A DNA stretch of 64,000 nucleotides from Ectocarpus siliculosus (Eukaryota; Sar; Phaeophyceae; Ectocarpales; Ectocarpaceae), in NCBI GenBank assembly GCA_000310025.1, contig FN649727.1, positions 887,025-951,024 of the forward strand, written 5' to 3'. A program made the translations under genes and the position numbers. Positions within the stretch are counted from its first letter, which is position 1. The number at the start of each line of letters is the position of its first letter. Positions 12,392-25,036 of the stretch are shown one piece after another. A model generated the notes under the pieces. It saw only the letters and a program-made list of their open reading frames with translations, was not told the DNA's origin and did no database searches.

Positions 12392-13225
12392 TATATATAT
12401 ATATATATATATGTTGTCAAGTAAATAAAGCAAAGTTTTTCGCTTCGAGCAATGGGCCTCCATTTTAACAAATAGTCCTCCATTATTGGTTGCTATGCCG
12501 ACTGCACCAACGCGACCGCCACGTGTAAAAAGAAAACATCGACTAAAAAAAGCACTGAATGAAATAACACATAATAACCTAAAATAAGCTCCCTTTTGTT
12601 TTGGTTGTGCCGACTGCACGCGCCCTTACCCAAAATATCGCTTCGTTCGACATCAAAATCAATCATTGAACGAAAAAATGGTCTTCCTTCCAGATCTGGT
12701 GTCCATATACCTCGCTTTGGGAACTTGATTATTAATATACCAACGGAAAAATCCGACATTTATTTACTAGCAATTCCAACAGCTGTCTGTCCAAATCCGT
12801 TTATTATATGTATGTATGTTCGGATACGGCTCTACGCCGCCGACACAAACGGATGAAAGGATTCCGGGCAATCGTAGATCATTAAAAACATCGCCTTCTT
12901 TGGGAGATAGATTGATAGATAGATCCGCCCGCCCGCGGGGACAGGGTGTTGAACGGTGCTCACTCCTTACTTTCGATATATTTCTCATTCGTTCCCTACA
13001 AAAGGAGGTGTGTGTACCTTTGTGCAGGATTACTAGACAATTTGTTGTTATGCATGGACCATACTACTACTACTACTACTACTACTACTACAAATACCAT
13101 CCTCACTGCGAGAGGCCTTTCCTATACTACTGCAAAGTATACGGCTTCGCCGCGCGTTTTGGACAACAAAGTTGACAAAGAGAACAGGGTTGATGAAGCA
13201 GAAACAAGAACAACATGCACAAATT
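12392..13225. other. Intergenic DNA with a small ACT microsatellite
   Basis: A TA dinucleotide run follows the element at 12392-12412. An ACT triplet run lies at about 13060-13092. No gene is seen. Confidence 0.5.
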
Positions 13226-13310
13226 CACCCGCACTGAGACTGACGTCTTTTCATTGGTCGGCCGGTAAGCGCGGCGATGTAAATAATCAAAACACACAAA
13301 CACACTAGCT
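13226..13310 (+). repeat. Dispersed retroposon-like repeat, short copy
   Basis: Matches the 3' half of 14420-14604 from CCGCACT-AGACTGACGTC through GGTCGGCC and the AAAACACACA tail. The 5' part is missing, as expected for a 5'-truncated retroposon. Confidence 0.6.
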
Positions 13311-13630
13311 TGTTTTCTGTCGATGCGAACTCGCGATGTGTGCAAACGTCATAGGCTACTGATCGACCAACTTCCACCAGGGCCAATCGTTGGGATCTCT
13401 GCGACAACGATAGTAATGAGGGTAATTCTTTTGGGAGTGACGGAGACGAAGGAAAGGGAAAGGGAAGAAAGGAGGATGAAGACGACGATGGAGGAGGAAA
13501 ACATGGAGGGGTGGAAGAGAGCAAAGTGTTTGAGCCAGATTACCTTCCCCAAAACAAAAGACGCAGGGCTAGGGAAGAACTGCCAAGAGATTGTTGTCAA
13601 AATGAGGATCAGATTGATTGATGGTACAAG

Positions 13631-14319
13631 CAAGCTGGTCTGACCAAGACGCAAATTTGAAGGTTGGAGCGGATTTCCCACGCGGTTTTTTCGAGTTAGA
13701 ACCTGAAGTTTTGACACGGCATCTGCATGAGTACTATAAACACAAAGGCCACTGCGCTGTTTGGATTTTTTTTTATTTCGTAAGTTAGGCTGATATAAGT
13801 ATTCATGGGAATATTTGCTATGCCAAAAAGTCGCAGAATAAAAGAAAAAAGTCCAATGGCGCAGTGGCTTATTTGTTTTTTGTACTCATGGGGATGCCGT
13901 GTCGAAATTTCAGCTTCTAATTCGAAAAAACAGCGTGGGAATCGCGAGATCCTTACGTTGCCTCAGGTATCTTGTGTGTTGTATCGGATTCTTTAATAGG
14001 CCATAACTTCTGATGGAAGGTGCTGTGAGCCTTGAAACTACCATCTTTGCTCTCGCCATGTTCCCAGGTACATGCACAGCAATTTTCAGCTTGATGTAAG
14101 AAACTTTTTTTTGTGCTGATTTCAGTACAGGAAGTATCCCAACTATGCCGCCAATTGATAGTTATATACCTAAAATCAACTCAGATCCGAAAAATTCCGG
14201 CACCTGCCCATCCCCTATGGTCTTATACGAGCACCCGCCAAATTTGAAGTCTAAATTCGTTGAAACAGCAGAGTGGGACATGAAAGAACGAAAGTTAGCT
14301 TCTTGGTCAGACCAGCTTG
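13631..14319 (+). mobile_element. TA-flanked inverted-repeat element (MITE-like), copy 2
   Basis: Terminal inverted repeats are CAAGCTGGTCTGACCAAGA and its complement. TA follows the right end. At the left, TA lies four bases out (13625-13626) with an extra CAAG in between, perhaps a repair footprint. The element is nearly identical in length (689 bases) and sequence to the reverse complement of 28126-28813 in an intron of the SPATA20 gene. Inside the left third, two arms around GTTTTGACACGGCATC and its partner at about 13890-13915 form an internal hairpin. There is no transposase. Confidence 0.85.
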
Positions 14320-14419
14320 TAGCGACAACAAGGAGGATAATGAATGGTGAAAGTATTCCTAAACGAACTCGAGTACAAGGCAATAGCCTTGGTAGACGCG
14401 TGCAGTTTTCTTCAGTTGC

Positions 14420-14604
14420 CACCGTTTTCGTCTTTGATCCGAAGGATAGTTTAGCCTCCCCTCCCTATGCTGCCCCCTCATGGGGTCCCAGTTCATGGCT
14501 GATAGAAGTGTTTCGTGTTTTAACCGCACTAAGACTGACGTCCTTTCAATGGTCGGCCTGTTAGCGCGGTCGATGCTAATAATAAAAACACACACACGTG
14601 CGTA
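14420..14604 (+). repeat. Dispersed retroposon-like repeat, copy 2
   Basis: Close match to the reverse complement of 10322-10505, starting near GTCTTTGATCCGAAGGATAG and ending in AATAATAAAAACACACACAC. It begins about 100 bases right of inverted-repeat copy 2. Confidence 0.65.
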
Positions 14605-15715
14605 AACGGCAATATATCTTTCAGTCTTTTTGGAATGTTTGGGCGCTGCCGAAAGAGATCACTCAGTGAGGGTGGTAAGTAAGTGAAGACTGAGGGTCCT
14701 TCACTTGGCGAGCAAGACTTTGGTCGGATGTATGGCCTGATACTACTTACTAGTGCTTGTGCGCACTAAAATACTGGGCAGTTCATGACTCCGGGAAGAA
14801 AAGAAAAAAACAATGAAGTACTCTCCTGGACAGAAATGAACAGGCGTTCTTTGAGTTCGTAACGTCCGGTCTATCCCATATGGGCGAGACAGTTCCGTAG
14901 TAACTACGGGTGCAGTAGAGGCAATATTTTGTTGCCTAATAACATAAAAAGGTTTGAGTTTGCGGCAACACATGTGTGTGTGTGCGTGCAACCGAAAAGA
15001 TGAGTCGTCTCCACCTAGTGGTGGTGGTGTGCTTGGTTGTGAAAGCTGGATGGTCGTCGGGTTGGACTAAATTTTGTACGAAGCACCGATTGATGGCGTT
15101 TGTATTCCATAGACTACAGTAGGTATATATGCGAATCTTTTTCGTAGCCACGGGTCTACGCGAAAAAGATTCACGACACATAGGCCTACGCTGTACTTAT
15201 ATTCGAAATCGGGGTCCGTGGGGGCGGGGGGGGTCATTTTGGGGGGAGGGGGGGGGTGTACTCATAGTCGTGCATGCCGTAGTCGTTTGACCATTGACCT
15301 CGCATCCCTACAAAGCCGGGACGGAGCACGCCGGGTTCTCACCGGACCAGGCTCTCACATCACCAAGCGCGAAGCGCCGTGAGGTGTTTGGCGAGTCGCA
15401 TGAAGGGTGAACTGCATCCTGCTAAGGGTGTTCGGCATCTTGTGCTTACTTCCTTGCGTACGGATGACAGCTACGTATGACTTAATTTATTTTCTGGTGC
15501 TTTCACTTCCAGAGACAGTTGTAAGCACTGTGTAACTGCCTCGACGAAGCTTGACCATTTTAACACAACGTGGTGCGATCATCCCCCGTTGCGCGGAGTG
15601 AGGGTTCTCGACCCCGCACAACATGATCTACTCGACCACCATTATGGTTACCGCCAAAAAAAAACCGAGGTAAAAAAAAAAACGGTAACCTGGTTGCCGA
15701 GTTCACGAAGTGAAT
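14605..15715. other. Intergenic DNA, no supported gene
   Basis: Frames are short and without motifs. A G-rich tract lies at 15215-15258. A short inverted pair CGAATCTTTTTCG / CGAAAAAGATTCG occurs at about 15131-15172. Confidence 0.45.
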
Positions 15716-15918
15716 TGGCTTGTTTTACAACGTCGTTGCCAAGCGACGAAAACCCAATCCCGATGGCAAACACCGAGTGGGGGCTTATTTTACAACGTCG
15801 TTGCCAAGCGACGAAAACCCAAACCCCGATGGCAAACACCGGGGGGGGCGGCTTGTTTTACAACGTCGTTGCCAAGCGACGAAAACCCAAACCCCGATGG
15901 CAAACAAGGCCGAGTGGG
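15716..15918 (+). repeat. Minisatellite, three units of about 66 bases
   Basis: Units start near 15716, 15781 and 15849. Each holds TTTACAACGTCGTTGCCAAG followed by CGACGAAAACCCAA and GATGGCAAACA. Within a unit CGTCG and CGACG flank TTGCCAAG, giving a small hairpin. Unit borders vary in G-run length. Confidence 0.9.
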
Positions 15919-17184
15919 GGAGGAGGGGGGGATATTTACCCATGTACCTCTGGGTTTTACGCTAAGGCGTCGGCGCTTTGTCGTCCGGCTCAAGGTGCGT
16001 GCATCGCCGTTGGCGCTGTGGGGCTGTGGAGACCGCCGAGAGATGGCAGACACCCCGTACACCACAGGGTCGTCGTTGCAATCTTCTCACGCATGCGCCC
16101 ATGAGCATCTAGCTAGGAGCTGCCGCTGGCCTGTCAGTCGCCCGTGTGGCCGATTGGTCAGAACACAATGGATGGCGATGTCGCACGTTCAAGCACATAT
16201 TCGGCTACTGGCTCGCAGAAAACAATCGTAGCGAGACACCGCGCGATACCTCGGAAGCAGGGGTGGGTCCGCATGATGAGTAAGCATGGTAGATTGATCA
16301 AGTCAAACGTATCCCTACAAGACCAAGCCTATATATGCAGTAGTAGATTTGCGAGACTACTGTATGTTGCCTGTTGCGCAGTGGTAGAAGCGGCAAGGGC
16401 AAGTTTGCCAAGGCAGGTGGTTGTTTAACTGAATGGATGGTTGTCAACACGTGTGAAACCTCGTCAATGACCTGTTCCAAAAGAATTGGGTTTTGTTTGC
16501 TCGGTTGTTTCGCTCATCATTTTGAGCTAGCTTTGGTCGAGAATGTACAATCATCTTAGGAATGAGGAGTGAGGCGCTACACGCAAGGTAATGTAGGCTG
16601 CTTGTTTCCGTGTGTCCCTGTAGCACAGCTGGTCAGCGTGGGCCGGCATAGGTGACGAGCAGATGCAGGGGTAATGAGAGCGAGGCATGTTTGTTTGCCA
16701 TCCATCTAACCTCATGGTAACTTTTCGACGATCCATGGTAACCTTTCGAGTTTCTCCCCACTCTGGGGGGGGGGGGGGGGGCCTAGTCTAGTTGTCCGGA
16801 ACATTTTTTCGTGTACACCCTTAGTTTGATGTCTAAACAAAATGGCCTTGTAGTAGCGGTGGCCTCCTCGTTCTGCTCTTCCTGATGGGGCGGAGGCACA
16901 TACATACGATACCGACCGGCCATCATACGAAAAGTTAAGTGTTCATCATTCTCTCCTCGCCAAACATGTTGAGACTGTGCACGCTCACTCGACGAAAAGC
17001 ATCAACCGTGATGCGATGAGAAATTTAAGTATCTACCAACAACACGCAACGGGATACACGCGCGTAGTTGTTCAAGGCAGGCATTCAGATTGACTTCTCG
17101 ATACCAGGCACCAGACGTTCACACCGTGAGTAGCAATTTGGCGGGGGGGCGAAGAGACAAACGTAACGTATTGCACGGCGGGTG
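15919..17184. other. Intergenic DNA between the minisatellite and the ankyrin gene
   Basis: No gene is supported. A poly-G run lies at about 16765-16781. The right end presumably contains the 3' untranslated region of the minus-strand ankyrin gene. Confidence 0.45.
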
Positions 17185-20100
17185 CTAACTCGGCTCTTCG
17201 CCCGAGAGGCTGTTTTCTTCCATCGCAAGACCTGCACGAAGACCGGCAACATCTTGAGGGGTCTTGCCGTCTCGGTTGCAGGCGTCTTGGTCTCCCCCTT
17301 CCTTTGATAGTGCGGCCGCGACCGCTACGTTTGCATACGAAAACGCAAAGTGCAACGGGGTGTTCCCGTCCGCGTCACGCGCTCGCGGGTCAGCTCCTGC
17401 TCGCAGCAATATTTCCACGATCTCCACGTTTCCGCTCGCGGCAGCTAGAGCCAAAGGCGTTCGACATCGGTTGTCGAGAGCGTGGACGTCTGCCGCTGCA
17501 GACAGGAGGGCTCGGCACGCCCCGGCATAGTCGCGTCGATCGAAAGCGCCCGGAGGTTTTCCTCTCAACTCGGGCGTTCCCGAATCGTTTCTTTCGCGCG
17601 TGCTTGCAACCCTGCCTCGGTGGCGGCGCGCTGGTTTGCAGCATCGACGCGCAAGGTGGGTGTACAAGGAAGGCCGTTGAGCTACTTTATCGCTCTTGTG
17701 AAGCAGTCGAGGGGGAGCGCACGGGAGGCTCACGTCATCACCCCTCGTCACTGCCGCTAGTCCTGCCATGCAAGCGTGGAGGGGTGTAAACCCAAGCCCC
17801 GGGGTCTTGCTGTTAACCCCCGGGCACGTCCAAGGCTTGCCGATCGCGTCTTTCGGAGAGCGCGAGCCCTCTTGGCATGAGCGGGACACCCGTTCGGTCT
17901 CTCCTAGCGCTGCGGCTTCCCAGATGCTCGACATGGCCAAGCGGATGTCATCCGTCCTGTCATGTCAAGCAAGAAAAATATGCGAGAATGCAGGAGACTC
18001 AACGGATTAACACCCACTCTAAATTTTACGACCATGACGGTTGGTTCCAGGGACTGTGAATTTGATGGTTTAAGCATTCAAGACCAGGGGCACACTACTA
18101 GGTCCGCTGCGGGGAGCTCATGGTCAGCGATAGACGCGGAAAGTGTTCCTACGTCGGAGACAACGAAAGGACGGCGTCTGCCCCCGACAGCAATCCCTAG
18201 GCGTTCACGCACCTGCCCAAGTCCATGGCCGTCGTGCCAGCGCTGTTTTCTTGTCTGGCGAGAACGCCAGAATCGGAATCCCAATATACCAGCAATCGGG
18301 TACACCATAATGACCCGCTGGCCGCTGAGTAGTGCAGGGCATTCCACCTCCTTGACGTGACGGACCAAGGGTTTGCTCCCGCAGTAAGGAGAGCCAGGAG
18401 AGCGATGTGCCGGCCCTTCCTCGCGGCAAAATGGATTGGTCGGAGTCCGTCAGCGTCTTGGGCTTCAAGACTTGTCCCGTGGCTTACGAGCATGGGAATT
18501 ACATCACTCTGGGGCATGAACAAGACCGCACGAGGAGGGAGGGGGGTATGTGGCGACGCCGAATAATTCAAACGATGCTTTCCTTTGTCGAAAGATGGGT
18601 TCTCCAGACAAGATCGACCGGGCCGACGAGTTGTACGATGAAAAAACGTCAACCTTGTAGTGCCAATAAAGTTGTCAACTCCGTACGGTGCATGCAATAA
18701 TGTGAGCGTGCCGCAACGAAGGTGTTTCCACCCATCTACGTGTTGACGAAATACGAACCTTTGCCGGTCCGCTCGCACTTGCGGCTATGTGCAGAGGCGT
18801 TTTTCCGGTGTTAGTCCGAGCGTTCGGATCATCGTGTGATCCCAGCAAGGCGAGCGCACAGGAGTAGTGCTGAGTTGAATCCTCGGTGCAACATGCATGT
18901 AACGCCGACCACCCGTTCGCATCAGTCGCCAGTGTCGCCGCGTTAGGCATACCCCGGGAGATGTTGTGGTGGTCGTATGCACAGTGACCTGTACTGAGTC
19001 GAGCTCGCCCAATGATGTCTTCGGACGGTTTCGATGATGTGTCCCACTTTGCACAACCTTGAGTCGCCCCAACTGTCTCTTTCCCTGACTCTCCTATCCC
19101 TCGGCCGAGAAGATCTGTAACAGAATCAGGCAACCCAGCAGTTGCAGCCAGGTGGAGACTCGTCTTTAGATCGACTCGAGCCTCGCTTGCGCGGGTCTGT
19201 GCTAGCTCATCCTCTGCCAAGGTCGAGATCCACATTGCCATCCGACGATTATCGTCCCGCTGTAACGACTCGCATTCGCTTGATTCCTTCAGTTCACTCC
19301 CGTGATCAAGCCTCTCGCGCAGAAGTTCTCGTTCTTCCTTTCGATCACTGGTCATGTCAGGGATGCACCCACCAAGCGAGCGGTCTTCGGTCCGTTTCGA
19401 TAAAGTTTGGCATAGCGATTTCCTGGCTTCTGCAGCCAGGACCCTCCTCATGAGCAAACTTGGTGAAACAGAATGTGGGGTCAAGCCAGTCCCATCTACC
19501 GCACAAGCGGAGGCTGCCCCATGCCGAATGAGAGTCTTTGCGGCCGGAACGTTACCAGCAGCGGCAGCGAGAAAGAGCGGTGGTCGGCTGAGTGCATCCG
19601 TGGTCTCGAGAACGGCAATCCTCGCTGCACGAATTCGATCAATGTCAACAAAGCAGTGCTCGCAGCTACCGCTATCACCATCGTCCTCGCTGGAGTATTC
19701 CTCTGGTAGACATAGCGCCTTGCTCTCCCTGCGTGGCTCATATCCTCGTTCATCTTCCCAGTCATTGGATGGGTCATCTGTCCCCTTATCATCCTGGTTA
19801 GAACCCATTCTTCTTGATTCTTTCACCTCCTTTCTTCCGAAAACAATATCCATCAGAGGGACATACGAAACTTCGACGAGCGTGGAGTCGGTGGAGCTGT
19901 CCCTTCTGACTCGTACGTCTCCGCGCTGGGAATCGCGGATTTCGTGTTGGTGGCGACCGCTGCGAGATTTCAGGGTCCGTGCTCGGAAATAACGCCCGAC
20001 CTCGAGCAGGGTCTGTTCCGAGACTCTCACGTTGACATCGAAAAGACATTCGCGAAATTGTCGCATGGAGAGGGTTCCGTCTCCATTCCTGCATAACGTG

Positions 20101-22250
20101 AGCGGTGCGGACAAACATGAGAAGAGCAAGAGTCGAGGCGCGAAACAGGAAAAATAGTCTCCCTCGTATCGAAACTTCTCCGACAATATTAGTCAAACCG
20201 TAGGCTCAGTTGTCTCGTATCGTCCAGTACTACCCACCGGTCAAAGTCCTCGAAAACGCTCAGCAAGAATGCCTCTGCCCCGCCCCTCTTGCGCATCGAC
20301 AGCTTCTCAGCCGTTTTCGCCAACGCCCCGCAGAACCACTGGACCTTCGCGGTGGTAGCGGTCGACCCGTCAGGACCCTGGCGTGGGTCTGAATCTCGCG
20401 CGTGCTGCCCTTGTCGACCGTTCGTCGTGTCTCGTTTTCCGCCGGCTCTACTTTCTTTCCTTCTGCTCCGCAGACATCGGAGCTTTCCGGTCCGTCGATG
20501 GAACTCTCCGTCACAGGGGAAAACGGCTTTGTTGATATCAGTGCTACCACAAGTGGGTGCGTTGCCGTTGGAACCTCGACATGCTTTCGATGGAATATTC
20601 CTTCCGTCGGATGTTTCGCCGCGGAGCTTGGCTTTGAGCGCTGCAAATATGGCTTTGTCGGGGGCAACACTCGCGTCTCTTGCGGATAGGTCTGCCCTGC
20701 CGGTGGTGATGAGGGAGTGAATGAGGGAGTGATCACCTCCCCGTGCTGTAAAACGGCGATAATGAAGTGCACGGGCCAGGAGTAAACCGGGGAAAATGTT
20801 GATTTTTTTTATGACAAACCACGGCTGGTTGACCAGAAAACAAACGTGTGGAGAATGGGTTGCTGCAAAATCTGAAAAGTTGGGCGACCTGTTGTAGACT
20901 ACAGTGGAGAAGCCTCCCTACCGACGAGACCCTATACCGTCTTATTCCCTTATCCTTGAAATGTAATCGTGGCCGTGGAGTGAATCGAAACAGCATGAGC
21001 AAGAAACAGAGTTGTGGCAAGATGTACGGGCAGGACGAGTAAAGCTGCCTCGCTACTGGTACCTGAAGCAGCCCAGTGCAGAGGGGTGCGTCCCCTATCA
21101 TCTCTGGAGGTCACTGACTTTCTCCAGCACTCCTCGCATCGAAGTTCTGTTACTCTCACAAGTCGCCGCCTTTCGTCGAAAAGCCACCTCTCGAAACGAT
21201 CGACGTCGTCGATAGTGATCTTCCCGGCTGGTCGGCCACCGCCGGTTGTCTGAGGAACATCCACTCCTTGAATGAACATGTCTCGACGATGGTCCAGGAA
21301 ATCTAGCTCGTCTTCAAGACGTTGGTTGAGGTCACGTCGCCAATACTGCATCAGGGTCTTCACCATCCGGACGTTCTTGGTGCCGACTGCCATGTGTAAC
21401 GCCGTCCGTTGTCTGAACAAGGCAGGCGTGCACGGAGCGATTGATGACTAACTACAGTGTGTCGAAGTGTCAGCGCAATTCTCATATCCCTACGGCACAA
21501 GTACGACTACAGCAGCTTACACTTTTGGCCCCACGAAAGCGAACGAAGGAGAACACATGGTTTCACCGGGTTCCTACTGTAGATTCAATACCTATCATCT
21601 GCTGCCAGAGCAACCGCCACTCCTTTCAGTCGGCTGCGTTTGACTGCCTCGTCAAGTGCTTCCCTGTCCCCCGACAGCACCGCTCGGATGACTCGATTGG
21701 ACACCTTGTCCACGGCTGGAATAACTATGCGCGTGCACAAAACTGAGCGCACAAGGCGCTGGAGAACATGATCATTGGGCGGGGCGTCTCAGCGATCAGG
21801 GGCTCTGGTGATTCGGATCAAGTGCCACAGATCATGTTTCGTTGCCGGTGCCGAACGCAGTTTACGGAGGGAAAGCAAGTCCGCTATACATTGACACAAG
21901 ATGTGTGCCAAAGCCATCATTCTAAGAGATATATCACCAGAGCTTGCACCGGGGTGGACATCCCAGCAGTTTATTTATACGCACCACATTTGTCAGGGTC
22001 TTTTGAAGACTCTCCACGTCTTCCTTCTTGGGTCTTGTGGTCTCGTCCGTTTCTGGCGTCGTCTCCGCGTTTTCGCCATGGTCCTTCTCTACGACTGTGC
22101 CTTCAACCGGCGCATCAGCTGCTGTTGTTTTCGCAGAAACTGCTGGCGATTCTTCAACCTTCACGACGTCACCACGGAGTAGAGGGTCATCGGGAGCCCC
22201 CTCAAACCTGACAAGATAAACATGCCAAGAGCGCAACCAATCGTGTTCCG
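17185..22250 (-). CDS. Large ankyrin-repeat protein with an EF-hand-like loop (5' end unresolved)
   Basis: Exons in coding order: 22250-21981 (5' limit uncertain; acceptor could also be at 22207), 21715-21592, 21412-21063, 20745-20238, 20088-18759, 18508-18213 and 17956-17185. All junction phases agree, giving about 1,200 codons to the stop. Ankyrin-type helices are visible along the chain: QRTALHMAVGTKNVRMVKTL, GRTPLHWAAS, PPLFLAAAAGNVPAAKTLI, TSLHLAATAG, GKTPLHIAASASG, GLRPIHFAARKG, RTPLALAAASGNVEIVEILL and GNTPLHFAFSYANVAVAAAL. Near the middle, across the intron at 20089-20237, the frame reads DFDRNGDGTLSMRQF, an EF-hand loop with Gln at the last chelating position. Ankyrin repeats mediate protein contacts; the EF loop suggests calcium sensing, which is inference. 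The donor of the first intron (gtataa) is weak, and I found no in-frame Met in the first exon, so an exon upstream of 22250 is expected. A frame at 22268-22777 is a candidate. Confidence 0.72.
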
Positions 22251-22723
22251 CTGTAAGGTGTGATGTATCAGGTTGCAAGGTTGCAGGCCTCTCTTTGCTC
22301 TACAATGCTGTAAAACAATGTTAGTTTGCATGTTTGTATCATCGAACTGTTATATGTAGCTGGCAACGCCCTTGCGACAGTAGTTGGTGTGAGCGGGCAA
22401 AACTCTTCCTTTGGAAATATAGCCTGTATCCGCTGCCCACGAGTAATTTGTGCACACGCCAGCGAGGCCGATGGCACCAGGTCAGACGCTTCCTCAATGA
22501 GCCCTACAAGTACATATTCCCTGTTCACTGCATGGATGGCGCTATTTCTCAGTACCTCACAGCAGGAGGGGAGCTTGGCGGTGTCATTATACCCCGTGTG
22601 CGTGTCTGGGGTCGCGAGTAGGAGCACTGCGCGCCTGGCTGCGCTACGCGGTGCGCGTGTACGTGCAATGCCGCGCCTCCGCGCCCGGCTTAGAGTGTCG
22701 TTTCGGGAACGTATTCCACCGCT
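22251..22723. promoter_or_regulatory. Head-to-head intergenic space, candidate bidirectional promoter
   Basis: It lies between the minus-strand ankyrin gene and the plus-strand SPATA20 gene. A minus-strand frame through this region (YVLVGLIEEASDLVPSASLA) looks protein-like and may be the missing ankyrin 5' exon, in which case the genes nearly touch or overlap. No specific promoter motif is claimed. Confidence 0.3.
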
Positions 22724-24995
22724 TTGCCCCCAGTTGCGCCGCCTGTGGCGCGCATGAGGGTTATGTATTATGTACATACTACGAGTCCTGCGGTGATGAC
22801 CTGGCTACGATTCCGCTTGAGTGCAACATTGCTTGTGAGCACGTACCGCCAGCAGCCATCACTTCTGGGGGTGAGGGCGTTCGTTCCAGGTCTAAGTGGT
22901 AGACCAGTCGGAACGCATCGGCAGCAAGCCAGCATGTCCGCAGCTCCTGCGTCAAGCGGAGGGACAGCAGCAGGAGGAGGAGGGGGCGGCGAAAACAAGG
23001 GCAACCGCCTTGCCGAAGAAACGTCCCCATATCTCCTTCAGCATGCGCATAACCCAGTGGACTGGATGCCTTGGGGGCAAGAAGCGTTCAGTCGGGCCAA
23101 AGAAGAGGACAAGCCCATTTTTCTGTCCGTGGGGTACTCAACATGTCACTGGTAAGTGCCATTGTGTGTGCTTGGAGCAAGGTGTCGATCCGTGTAGTCG
23201 CCACGCGAAGGTAACCCTCCTACAGTAGTACTGGAAGCCCAAATAGGGACACTTTGGACACAGCACTCAAATTCCTATTTACCCCACTGTAGTCACCCTA
23301 GGCTCGGCTGTGTGCAGCGCACGTGAGCACCCTTGGTCTATCGTGCTTGGCTGAGGTGGTACGCTATGTGATACCCTGTGTGATGCCTCTCCTGGACCTC
23401 TGCCTTGCTGTATCTCCAACCCGCGTGCCCACTGAGTCGTAAAACTGTACATCGCCTGGTACAGGAAAGAATGGCTGACTTGGCTTCAGCATGAAAAGTT
23501 TTCCCACGTTTTCATACTGAAGCCAAGTCACCCTTTGTCTGGCAAGGAGCTCAGAGTCTTTGGAGGGACTGTAGCCCCTCGACCAATGGCTGACAAACAG
23601 TTTTGCGACATTTTTTTTTGCGGAGGGACTGGGTTCTAGGCTAGGAGAGTTCAGAACTTGGCCGAGGCGCGCACCTTCAAGTGCGATGAAACGTACCCAG
23701 TAGCCGATGGACATTCAAATCAATCCACACTGTACTGTAGGACCCATATCCACGATTGGCGGATCGTACACACATGCGGAAGACCCTTGCACCCTCTCAA
23801 CGCCGACATGGCTTTCCATGCCCTGCACCAAGGCCCAACAGCCTGGGAGCTTGGTATTATGGGACTTGTGGTGTGTATACAACACTTTGGTGAGTCGTAC
23901 GGATGGTAGATCAACTGATTCTCAAGAACTGGTTCAGCTGAGCACACAGCGAGCAGTTTTGCAGACGGGCATGGTGAAAATGAGCTAGCTAAGCGGGTCG
24001 ATGACATGGACCAAAGCACATGGCGCAGAAAGAAAAAAATTGTAAAGTTTTCTTCTTCCTGCTTGGCCCACGTCTTACTCAAAATATTTGCCCGGAGTAA
24101 CTGTCGTTTGCCAAGCCCGTGACTATGCAATAAGCCGGTCGTACGCATTTCGTCTTTGCTACCGCTGTACACGACAAATTGGTGAAACGGCGCCTCTTTC
24201 GCAGAATCTTCTAAATTCCCCATTCGTCATGTACACCAGGGAATAGTCTCTCGCCTCAACAATCTCTCGAAAGCAAGACCGGTCTTGTCGTCCCGCTGCG
24301 TCGTCGCATCGCGCACACGGCTGTACGGATGGAAAAACGCGCGTAAGTTTGACATTAACAGCACAACCTGCCCAACGTCCACACTGGACACGTACATAGA
24401 CACAAGAACGAGCGTGTGTTCTCACAAGCGCGGTGTTCTCCTCCGTGTTGCCGTAGGTGCCACGTGATGGAACGCGAGAGCTTCGAGAGCCAGACCGTGG
24501 CGAAGGTGCTCAACGAGAACTTCGTGAGCATCAAGGCAAGTTCGATTCTTGCTCCCGGCGTGTCGTGTCAGGGCTTCTGCTCGTGTCGTCGGAGAAACAG
24601 GCCTGGAAACGCTTTCGTTGACGAGTGTAGATCCCGATCCAACCAAGGTAGAAATCGGAAATCACCCCAAACAACATACCAGTACGCCTGTTGCGTGTTT
24701 TGGTGGTACCCATACGCTTTGCTTTCGACCATGCGTCCGGGTCCCCTACCAAGGGGCCCGATTCTCCTTGTGGGGTGTTTGTCCCTCCGTGACATTGATT
24801 GTACGTGTCCCATCCTAGAAATAGTTTTCGTGGTTGGCCTTGCCAGGGTTTCTGTTTTTTCTTATATTTCTTGTCTGCCCTTGAACCACTGGGAGTCTGC
24901 CAGCCCATGATGACGGGAAATCGTTCCTCACACGGTTGACGTCCTGCGCATGAGGGAAGGTTGACGTAGGTCAGACATGAATTGGCGTGAAGACA

Positions 24996-25036
<41 letters not shown>

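Noticed and set aside
15720-15760. A 14-base match to the start of bacterial lacZ-alpha (TTTTACAACGTCGT), suggesting vector contamination.
   Set aside because: The match stops after 14 bases, recurs in three tandem units of a local minisatellite, and no vector sequence flanks it.
17264-19992. Long plus-strand frames across the ankyrin gene.
   Set aside because: They mirror the minus-strand exons, which carry clear ankyrin repeats and phase-consistent splice sites.
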